Assembly: GCA_945910005.1 (NCBI GenBank)
Contig: OX246739.1
Coordinates: forward strand, 12,374,292 to 12,438,291
Direction of reading: 5' to 3'
Origin: Isoperla grammatica
Taxonomy: Eukaryota > Arthropoda > Insecta > Plecoptera > Perlodidae
Length of the DNA stretch: 64,000 nucleotides
In this document: in pieces, positions 50,509-60,300 of the stretch
Layout of the letters: every line of letters starts with the position of its first letter
How positions within the stretch are numbered: the stretch's first letter is position 1
Position numbers and translations under genes: made by a program
The notes under the pieces: generated by a model
Seen by the model: the letters and a program-made list of their open reading frames with translations, nothing else
Told to the model about the DNA's origin: nothing
Databases searched by the model: none

Positions 50509-50805
50509 CTGATTTGTTAACGGTCCCAGCTCAAACGAAATGAGGATTGCAAAAAATCAGAAACTGCAATCTGGGAAAAATAAAATTCCACGTAAAAGCA
50601 ACCCGGGAAACAGAACACGCCTTCTATCTTCACTTCGAATCTTGAAAGAAAGATGGTCTTGAAAAACTTGATCCGAGAACCATTTATAAGTAGAGATCAA
50701 ACTGAATCAAGAGAATTCAGGAAATCGGATGTAGATTCCCAGAAGACCAACAATCATCTCCATCTAAAACAGATGAAAAACCACTTACAGTAGAACAATC
50801 TTAAC

Positions 50806-53094
50806 TTAAACACGCCTAACTCTCATCTTAAGAATTACAGACTCAATCTTATTCCTAAATTCTAGGAGCCGCAATCTCACAAACTGGCTTCGAAGATCAT
50901 GCGGAAGGGAATTCCAGAAGTGTACACCTCTGTACAAGAATGACCTGCGGAACGACTCGGAATTCATTATAGGAACCTGTAAAGTAAAAGTTAATATAGA
51001 ATCACGAGTACGTTCAACAAAATTAAACATAGTTGGCATAACATCTAAATACATACCTTTCATCATCTTAAAAGTATTTACCAGCACATGGAACTTCATT
51101 CGCTCGTCAATTGTCAAAAAATTGTCCTGCATGTCTTGGTGGAAAGGAACTTCATCAAATAAATGGTCTATTCTTCTTTGCAGCACAATATAATCTGCAG
51201 ATGGTCGAACAGCCCACACAACTAAACAATAATCAATTATAGAGTGAACATACGAATCAACAAGTAATCTCAGCATTCTCTCAGTCACAAATCTCTTCAT
51301 TCTTACAATCATACCTATTGCTGAAGACACCCTATTACAAACATATTCATAGTGCCTTTTAAAAGTAAGACTACAGTCTAAATAAACACCAAGATACTTG
51401 TATTCAAATACTCTAGAAATAATGTTACCATTACAAGTTAACACTTGAGGAAATCTATTCACAGTATTATCATTAGCCTTATGAAAAATCATAAAATTAG
51501 TTTTACTATAATTAATATTGAGTTCCTGACTCAGAAACCAGTTATCCATTCTTCTTAAAATTTCTTGAAGCCTCCTGACAATTTCTTCGGTATTTGTACC
51601 TTCTAAATAAAAAACCAAATCATCAGCATACAACAAATAAGAAATACCAGACATTATATCAGATATATCATCAATGTAAAGAATAAATAAAAGTGGCCCC
51701 AAAACTGAACCTTGGGGAACTCCACACAGAATATCTATAAAATCAGACGAATAATTAGGTAGATTTATAAACATTTGCCTATTTAGAAAATAATCTGAGA
51801 GAATAGCTAACAAATGTGGGCTAACACTATATCTAGCTTTCAACTTTTTTAAAAGAGGTAAAATGGGTACCGAATCAAATGCTTTTCTAAGATCAACAAA
51901 CACAGCACCTACCTTGCCATTTCGACAGTCAATCTTCTTCGAAATGAAATCAGTGAACGCCAAGAGAGCACTCTGAGTCGATCGTCCTTTTCTGAAACCA
52001 TGCTGATTAGTACTTAAACCTATAGATAAATCAATTTCATTCAGCAATCTTTTATACAAAATTTTTTCTATTATTTTACCCACTATCGGAAGAGTAGAAA
52101 TTGGCCGATATGAATTTCTATCATCTTTCTTACCTTTACCCTTATAAATGGGTGTTACCTTAGCCAATTTTAGTCGTGTCGGGAAAACACCTATGAAAAA
52201 GAAATGAGATATTAAAACAGCCAACAAACCAACTATAGAAGAGCATTTCTTAAAAACAATACATGGCACTTCCCAAGAAGCTGCAGCACTATTATTTTTA
52301 AGACTACGAATTGCAGAAATAACTTCATCATTGGTTACCTGTTTAAATGGACGACTTCCAGCTTCCCGTACACTCAAATCACGAAACTCACCAATATCTT
52401 TGGAGTAATCTGTAGTGTTTACTAAAAAACTCTTCTGCAACAGACTACAAATTTCATGATTAGATGTGTAGGACACTCCATTTTCACTTAAAGATGAAAT
52501 ATTACAGCCTTGTTTAGATTTATTACCCGTTAACTTATTATAAACCGACCATAAAGATTTCGAAGAAATATCAGTATCAAAAGATGACTTAAAATACTCA
52601 CGTTTAGAAAAACGAATGCAATTATTTACCTTGTTCCGAATATGTTTATACTCATCCCATGTGGATTGCTGTCTCGAAGTACGGAATTGTTTCCGCAAGT
52701 GGTCCCTCCTGTGCATCCATCTTCTAATTTCTGAAGATAACCATGGAGCCGATTTCCCTTTTACTCGTAACTTCAAAATTGGTGCATGATTATTAAGAGT
52801 GTCCAAAATAATATTATTAAATAATTCTAATTTATCATTAGCACTTACCAGCATATTAATTTGCTCAAAGGGCCCACTCAAAATATCACTATTTACCTGT
52901 TCCCAATCAATATTTTTAAAATTTCTGGTATTAACCAGCTTAGGAAGAAACTTCTGTCGATTAATTTTACGAATGCAATAAATTAACTCATGGTCACTAA
53001 TACCTACACTTATTATACCTGATTGAATAACATTATCATTACGAGAAACATAAATGTGGTCAATTAAACAATACAAAATAAATATTAATATTAA
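50806..53094 (-). CDS. partial ORF2: endonuclease C-terminus, reverse transcriptase and C-terminal domain
   Basis: An uninterrupted frame of about 762 codons. An upstream GTG at 53112 lies in the target duplication and is not a native start. Counting from that GTG: LIDHIY and SDH (residues 16-41) are the end of the APE-type endonuclease; SAPWLS lies at 121-126. RT motifs follow: LAKVTPIYKGKGKKDDRNSY-RPIS (about 316-339), NQHGFRKGRST (369-379), VDLRKAFDSV (catalytic Asp 407), GVPQGSVLGPLLF (464-476), YADD (495-498) and FEYKYLGVYLD (569-579). VHFWNSLP (730-737) marks the C-terminal domain seen in CR1/L2/Jockey-type elements. The conserved G-P-D-G type motif expected near 277-280 reads ASWE here. 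Most of the endonuclease is missing, so this copy is not autonomous as a whole, although the RT residues are intact. Confidence 0.95.
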   Translation of the reverse strand, partial: LILIFILYCLIDHIYVSRNDNVIQSGIISVGISDHELIYCIRKINRQKFLPKLVNTRNFKNIDWEQVNSDILSGPFEQINMLVSANDKLELFNNIILDTLNNHAPILKLRVKGKSAPWLSSEIRRWMHRRDHLRKQFRTSRQQSTWDEYKHIRNKVNNCIRFSKREYFKSSFDTDISSKSLWSVYNKLTGNKSKQGCNISSLSENGVSYTSNHEICSLLQKSFLVNTTDYSKDIGEFRDLSVREAGSRPFKQVTNDEVISAIRSLKNNSAAASWEVPCIVFKKCSSIVGLLAVLISHFFFIGVFPTRLKLAKVTPIYKGKGKKDDRNSYRPISTLPIVGKIIEKILYKRLLNEIDLSIGLSTNQHGFRKGRSTQSALLAFTDFISKKIDCRNGKVGAVFVDLRKAFDSVPILPLLKKLKARYSVSPHLLAILSDYFLNRQMFINLPNYSSDFIDILCGVPQGSVLGPLLFILYIDDISDIMSGISYLLYADDLVFYLEGTNTEEIVRRLQEILRRMDNWFLSQELNINYSKTNFMIFHKANDNTVNRFPQVLTCNGNIISRVFEYKYLGVYLDCSLTFKRHYEYVCNRVSSAIGMIVRMKRFVTERMLRLLVDSYVHSIIDYCLVVWAVRPSADYIVLQRRIDHLFDEVPFHQDMQDNFLTIDERMKFHVLVNTFKMMKGMYLDVMPTMFNFVERTRDSILTFTLQVPIMNSESFRRSFLYRGVHFWNSLPHDLRSQFVRLRLLEFRNKIESVILKMRVRRV

Positions 53095-53133
53095 AGATAC
53101 AAAATATAACACTAATAGATATGGTTGATATTT
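53095..53133. repeat. 39-bp target-site duplication, right copy
   Basis: Identical over 39 bases to 49977-50015; it marks the 5' boundary of the retrotransposon. Confidence 0.95.
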
Positions 53134-53690
53134 GGGCTTAACGTCTCATATTTTTGCAACGAGGCTAATCGAGACAATGAGTGGGTGATATATGAAGATG
53201 AACTAGAAGGGTGTTTGGAGGAAAGGGTCAAGTAGGAGGGCGGGGAAGAAAAGGGAAGGGGAGGAAACGGGAGTGGGGAGGATGTGGACTGCATTTCGTC
53301 TGACTTCTCCTTCTCGACCAGTCCGGCTAGGGTGGCCCTACCAGAAGCATACGCTTCCGCCGGCATAGCTCTCGGGATCAACAAAGCACGCAAACCTGCC
53401 CACCACGATAATATAACACTAATAAGCAAATTACCTAGGTCATAAAGGTCTCAAAACAATATTATACGCAGCCACCTCCAGCCTAACGCATATGACAGTA
53501 CCGATGAAGGAACAACCGTCCTTTCGGATGGGACGTAAAGCCTTGGTACTTTTCGACAGAAGTAGGCTACGTGTCGGTACCAGGCTTCCCCTCCTCCCTT
53601 CCTCATTATCATTCATCAATCATCACTCATCAGGCTAAAGAGGGCATTGTGCCCTACACTGGCCTTAATTACAATAAAGTAAAGTAGCGT
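53134..53690 (+). mobile_element. older retroelement 3' material
   Basis: From about 53500, GAAGGAACAACCGTCCTTTC and GGATGGGACGTAAAGCC form a CCGTCC/GGATGG hairpin, a layout common in 3' regions of invertebrate non-LTR elements. It ends AGGCTAAAGAGGGCATTGTG, CCCT and ACAATAAAGTAAAG at about 53690, matching the 3' end at 41690-41785. The part from 53134 to 53440 (GGCTTAACGTCTCATA onwards) also looks repeat-derived but has no second copy here. The young retrotransposon lies directly beside it. Confidence 0.5.
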
Positions 53691-54065
53691 AAGTAATGAA
53701 CAAACAATGATAATTTATGGAAATGATAAATCATGCCCAAATAACAAGTTATTGTTTTAATTTCTTGAATTCAAGAACAAAAGATACTCGATACTTCGAT
53801 ACAATAACTCTTGTTTGTCCTTGAGTACAAGGTCATGTGTAAAACCGTCCCTTCAATATAAGTAAACATATGCATCGCGATTTACTGAAGACTGTCACTA
53901 CAGTCGGTGTAGTACAATCGCAACACTCAACTATGAAAGAAAGTAGAGACAGGAGATGGTTTGAACCACCCACGCATGCGCAGTAGTGTGGTAGACTTCA
54001 CTCTGAATGATAAGTTATCTCTGAGACATAGACTCAAGCACCTCCCATTCCACACGGGGTTCGTC
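53691..54065. other. non-coding stretch, nothing specific seen
   Basis: AT-rich spacer between older retroelement material and the 8-bp array. No feature was recognised. Confidence 0.5.
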
Positions 54066-54351
54066 TATGCGTGTATGCGTGTATGCGTGTATGCGTGTAT
54101 GCGTGTATGCGTGTATGCGTGTGTGCGTGTATGCGTGTATGCGTGTATGCGTGTATGCGTGTATGCGTGTATGCGTGTATGCGTGTATGCGTGTATGCGT
54201 GTATGCGTGTATGCGTGTATGCGTGTATGCGTGTATGCGTGTATGCGTGTATGCGTGTATGCGTGTATGCGTGTATGCGTGTATGCGTGTATGCGTGTAT
54301 GCGTGTATGCGTGTATGCGTGTATGCGTGTATACGTGTATGCGTGTACGCG
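54066..54351. repeat. (TATGCGTG)n, 8-bp tandem array, about 36 copies
   Basis: Nearly perfect 8-bp units run for about 286 bases, with variants TGTGCGTG near 54120 and TATACGTG near 54330. Every position alternates pyrimidine and purine, so the array is a candidate Z-DNA former. Since 8 is not a multiple of three, all frames on both strands cycle through the same eight codons (CMRVCVYA-type and AYTHTRIH-type) and stay open. This explains several overlapping open frames of 94-133 codons. Confidence 0.98.
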
Positions 54352-57300
54352 GTGAGATCTAGATAATATACACACACGCACGTGATAGCCTAGACGTGTC
54401 AGTTCACCTGTTTATTTAAGCAAAGGATCTTCTTAACGGTTTACAAATAGACGATACAAATGGAAACCATACCAACCTACACCACTTCACTTGACGTGTG
54501 GTGGAAGTTCACTGTTCGATTTCTATGTCCCAGCTTCGATGGTGTAGTTTTGTTTCTCGTTATTTTTATGGAGACTCCCGTCGGGTCGTGAGATAAATTC
54601 TTTAGTAACTGTTACATTTTTTCCGATTTTGTGGAAATATTTTTTTTACAGAAGTATAAAATCAATTGCGTCATTCGTTCTAGTAGCGCGCCTATAGATT
54701 TCCAGAGTTAGTGATAGCAAAAAAATCCTTAAACATGTTGTCCATTTTTCAGTGTGAATAAATGAACACTGCTTATCCCTCAACGCGTTCAAAATATACC
54801 CAAGGGAATAAATATTGTCCACGTGTCAATATTCGAGTACTTATACGATTACAACGAACGCAGATATCAAAGTAGCCATCACAATCACAATCAGTACCAA
54901 CTCCCGCTCCGTGTAAGCGGTTGTCACCCCAATCTAAGCCCACAAAGCAGAGCAATCTCTTCCATGTCGTTGATCTGAGCTCATTGTTATGACATGTATA
55001 ACGTGAAAAGCGGCTTTGCAGAAAGAACTGTAGATGGTAATACCCATATACTGGTCTGGATGGTATGGCCGCATTATACGTGACTGGAAAGTAGATGCCC
55101 GCTTCCCTCGGATTTTGTAAAATAAATGGACAACTAAAGCAAACAATGCGCCCCGTATAGTCAGTATGAATACTGAACTAGGCCTAGTGGATATGTGCCT
55201 GATAATAAACATATCTTATAGGGAACATGGCATTGTTGGGTAGTTTAAGGAAAATGATGTTGCAAAATTTCCATGGAAATGTCTGACAAATTATGAACTT
55301 GCTTAGGGCCTACTGCAGTAGAGGGTGAAATTATGAGAATCCCTTCTGCTATACACACGCTCCGTTCCATTCACTTCAAAATTTGTTGTTCTGAGTATTG
55401 GAAAATGTATTCCCACTTATTTACATACGCTTTCTGTAGTGGATGTTACTGTACCAAAACATACAATGCTCTACGCATAGTTACATTAAATAAAAGTTGA
55501 ATTATTGGAGTGAGAAGACGTTCCAAAACAACAACAACAATATTATGTTATTTAGCAGAGTGAGCATTGTGGGTTTTGATATGTTTGTATTGGTTGTGGG
55601 GCTAGTATAATATTTGTTTAGCTTATTTCAAAGTGGTGAACATATATGTATTTGCCAGTTTTTATGCTGTAAATATTTCTCACCTACTATTGTGTTCAAT
55701 CTATTATATAGCTGTATGTGATTGTCAAGTAATCACATACACATTAAAAACAAAATTGTTATCAGAACAAATAGTTTTGTACAAATGTATAAAATAAATA
55801 TCACAAACGTACAGTGTTTCTATTATCATTAGTACTGTTGGTAGTATTATTTAATACTTCTATTTTTGGATATACCTTACATTCTGTACTAATTTATTTA
55901 TATATTATCAATTTTTGTTTATTAGATATTAAACACATTTTTGTATAATGTTGGTAGACCTACAGTGATTTATGTTTGTAGCAGTCATATATTATCCAAG
56001 CACGTGTGCGATACATTTGGGTAATATTACTGACACACTGATTGATATTAATACCAATAGTGACACGAAATTCGGTAATTGATCATTTATAACCTGTACA
56101 GAATACACTACAGATACATCCGCATATACACACTTATAAAGGTTATTTAATCTAACATCGGCAAGATAACAGCTATTGCAGCATTACAATTTGTAAATGT
56201 GAACGGACTTGCGACCCTAGTCAACAGTAAGTTATGTTTGGAGTGTTTAGCAGCTTGGGCTGTAGCCCCGTTGCAACAAGTAAATACCACGTTCTCATTA
56301 TATAAATATGTACCTAATAAATTGTATTTAAGATCTACTTGAGTGTAGGTATCTTCTATTCCGTACCGTGACATGAAATTTGCATGTTGGTATAGAGTAA
56401 AGAAAACAGTATTTCGACGCTGTTATTCATGTGACCACGAAACACTGTGTGCTATCTTTTGCAAAGAAGTTATTTGACAAGAATTTTGAAGACCTCCCTC
56501 ACACGTTTGTTCTTTCCACTCAATATCCGCTAACTGGCGTGTCTCGCCCTATTTCGATCCCTAAAACTAATAAGCCCTCCACGGGTCGCTGCGATATAGC
56601 CGGGCGTTCGTTGGAGGAGACGAAAATGTCATCATATAAATACAGCTGGAAGAAATGGCCTTTTCCATCTCCCGGAATAGGGCTGAGGGTCACACATAAA
56701 GGGAAGATGATCCGAAGGGGTGAAATACAGGGGTTGGAGAGAGAGAGAGAGAGAGGTCTATTATGAGAGGCGTGTGCCCGGATAAAGCATGGATGTGCCC
56801 TATTAACGTATATATACAACCGGACAAATGACCCCCACATAAAACTCTCATCAACGAAATTTTAGAGACAACTCAACAGATACTAACACACATGAGATGT
56901 ATGCGACGTCTTCAATATCAACTCAACAATGCTACTAACGCCATCAGTGAAACGCAAACTCATCGATTTCCCAATAGTTGGTGTATATATCTTCCCAGTT
57001 GGTTACCACCACGATTGCCAACATATCAAGTCAGAATGATCCTCAAAAATCTTTTTATCCCATTTACCGTAAGCACACACCATTAGGGTGAAACGAGAAC
57101 ACTTACAACGAGCGTGGCAGATTTGTTGGATTCTATATTTGAAATTCGTTTCATGAAATGATTGCCCAATCGATTTCGGAGCTGAAAATGATGAATAAAA
57201 CAAAGGGGAAGACGCGAAAAAAGAATGGCCTTTGAGTTGGAATTATACACCTGATACCAAAATGTACTTTGCTACGTGATGCAACTGTATTGAAAGTGAA

Positions 57301-60300
57301 ACACGAATTTGTAGGTGGCAATGAAAAACGTCTGGTAAAAAAACACTTTAAAACAAATGAAAGTATTTTAACTAACGAATAGGAATTCGATAAAATAATA
57401 TGAACTTTGTATTAAACTCAAAAATCCAGTACATTATTTTTGCATACACTATCTTAAACTAAGAGGTCTTACTTTGCATTGATTTACAATCTGTAAATAT
57501 GTTTCCTTTTCGTCTTCGGCTAGACACTTCATTCTTTGCTCTCTTTTGCACTTTTTTCATGCACTTCAATCTTGATCTGATTATATCATTCTTACCTCCC
57601 ACTTGCCCTTTAATTATATAAAACATAAGCATTACACAATAAAGCACAATTTATCAATTAGTTAAAAAAGTTTGAACATCAATCACTAATCTCCGTAAGA
57701 ATCAAAGCAGCCGAGGCTCGTATCTCTATCAATAGATAGATGTACACTAATAGGAACATATTAAGTCGGCTGCAAGCGTACGTTTTAAACTAACAGGATT
57801 GCTTTCCATTACACTACAAAGGAATGTAACCAGCAGGGGATCCATTCATGATAGGGCCATAATCCAATCAATAGCAGATTGTAATTTGCTTATTCATGAT
57901 GGTAGAAGGCCCACACGGCCGCAAATAGCCAGCCACCCAATTAGTGCACTTCGAAACTAGCGAGTGGTTCGCGCAATGCATTATTGGCTGCGATACTGCC
58001 GCTGAAAATCTTTTCGGACTTTAACAGCTGTTTTAAATTCGTCTATTGCAGCATAGTACTAAGACATACAATCAAACAAACAAAGTGAGGTAATTCATAA
58101 TAAATGTCCACGAATAATCACGTATACTTTATTTTCTACTTTATATACTTTAGTCTTATACTTTTATTATACTTTGGTCTACGTTTGTGCAGTGCACATA
58201 ACTCTATAGTGCTCTATTGTCTTATAATAGATATTAAACGTACGCAAAACTAAATTACATTTTAATTGTTAATATCACAAAAATTGTTATTACGACAAAC
58301 TAATAGTAACAACAATCACAGCTATAAGTATTTGCCTGCGTATTAAAATTTATTTACATATAAACAGAATAAGCGGACATTTCTAAAAAATATGTATTGT
58401 CTTCAACTGCAAATTTGTGAGTTTCATTTTATAAAACCCACTGATACACCTCAGACTTTAACTATTGATACACATGTCAATGTCATATATGATAAATATA
58501 TTCTTACAATATTATTTTTGTTTCATATTTGTTTACCGATGCGTCAATGTACGCAAGCTTTCCTCTTTTATGCCAATATTTTATTTCAACTTGTAGCAAT
58601 TACATTACAATACATTTTCTGGATATTCTGTTACTAATATTCCAATCTTCGTCCACCACAACTATTTTACTCTTCCACTTCCACTTTCTTTTGAATTGTA
58701 TTCTTTTTAGTATTCCTTCTAGTCTCAAAACCAAACCAGCTAAACAATCACTATTTCTATCAATCTTTTCAAATATAATACAAATGCAAAATAATCACAA
58801 TAAATCGGGTGGCAAACATCCTACTTCATTTAAACTAAAGCACAATGAATCTACATGCAAACTGCATCGGTGGCCGTGCAAGCAGTCAATTCAATATGCG
58901 TGTATGTCGCTGGGTTTACAATGCACGCGTTGAGGGGGGGCAGTGTAAACAAAGGGTCGGGGGCCAACGTAGCAACGCACACCTTTAATTAATCTCCCTG
59001 TACTAATATAAGTCTGCATGGTGCAGTGCCCTGCGTGTGCAAAGTGTGTGCAGTGACTGACAGCGACGTACACTCGTTACGAAGAAAAAAAACACTAGTT
59101 TTCATTCAAACTTGTATCTTATCAGCGTCAATACGGGGGTTTAAAGAAATCGCAAGATCGACAACGTAGTTTTTTACAAGAATGAGTAATAGAATAGTGA
59201 CACGAAAGTGGATCGTAAAATACAGCGAAGAGGCGAAAATACGTTATTTATAGTATTATGATCTTGCTGAAGCTACATTATAATAGACATTGCTGTATAA
59301 TCTGGTGGAGTCGAAATATCTAAAAAATTCGCTTCAAAAGGTTTCTCGGGTGTTTTATTTAAACTTTTACGCCTGTTATTTTTTAAATTCTGTAATTATT
59401 ACTTCCTGCAATACCAACCATAATGATTACGATATTTACAACACCTTTAAGCTATTTTTTACTTTTTACGAAACCACATGATATTTTATCAGCTTTTTCA
59501 ATATTAATATAACTTATAGGTTTCGGGTTTAAAGTTAATTATTAATTAAAAAAAAAAATGAATTTCATTCGGATTCAATAACGGAACCATCTTTCAGCAT
59601 TCTTTAGCCAGCAGATATGAGGAGCAACACCCCACAAATACGCAAAGCAGAATACCATTCAAATCATAACTGTACATTAATTAAATTCGAATACTTTTCA
59701 GGTGGAATGTTATTGAATAAATAATAGATATGCCTATATACACAATGATGATTGTTTCTGTAAACACCATAATTTACAACAAATTCACATTCCGGGCATT
59801 TAAACATCAATCAAAACAAAACATTTCACATATCCAATGAACTGTTTAAGTTTGTGAGCGTTGTAAATATTTGCAAATTAATTTAATACACGATGGAAGC
59901 CTTGAATTCGATACACACCGTCTAGGAATTAGTATTTCTAGCAGCTACTGTGCGCACAAGCCAAAAATACTATGTGTGTGATATGTGTGGACAATAGACA
60001 CGTCATAACTATTGTTTTTCGAGGAGTGGTCTTGCAAGCATTTATAAGATTTCTGCTGGGCGTCACTTAGCTTCTACATTTGGATCTGCTTCGTTTTAAG
60101 TAACGTAGAACTGTCGATTTACTTATTTATATTATGACATTTGTATTTGTATTATTGTATTATTGTATTTTATTTTGCATTTGTATTCCATAAAAAAAAG
60201 ACATATTTAAAATCACATTATCTCAACGGCAAACAAGTAAACATAAGTTTTTGTTCTCATGATAATTAAACATTAAATTCAATTATTACTAATTAATAAT

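Larger units (their letters stand above)
50016..53094 (-). mobile_element. 5'-truncated non-LTR retrotransposon (CR1/Jockey-like group)
   Basis: The element reads on the minus strand. It starts inside the endonuclease domain at 53094, runs through reverse transcriptase and a C-terminal domain to a stop at 50806, and then has about 790 bp of 3' UTR ending in (AAAT)n next to the target duplication at 50015. Identical 39-bp duplications on both sides, the tetranucleotide tail and the 5' truncation are the marks of target-primed reverse transcription. The near-terminal CAGTTTTTATAACTG can form a small hairpin, of the kind such elements use for 3' recognition. The undivided frame and perfect duplications suggest a young insertion. 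The clade assignment is from motifs only. Confidence 0.95.

Noticed and set aside
50213..50520. Lys-rich frames on the plus strand
   Set aside because: They are translations of the polypurine tract in the retrotransposon 3' UTR.
53110..53112. Start codon of the reverse-transcriptase frame
   Set aside because: It is a GTG inside the target-site duplication. The frame is open only because the element is 5' truncated.
53961..54381. Overlapping Cys/Arg/Val-rich and Thr/His-rich frames of 94-133 codons
   Set aside because: All are read-through of the 8-bp array, which leaves every frame open on both strands.
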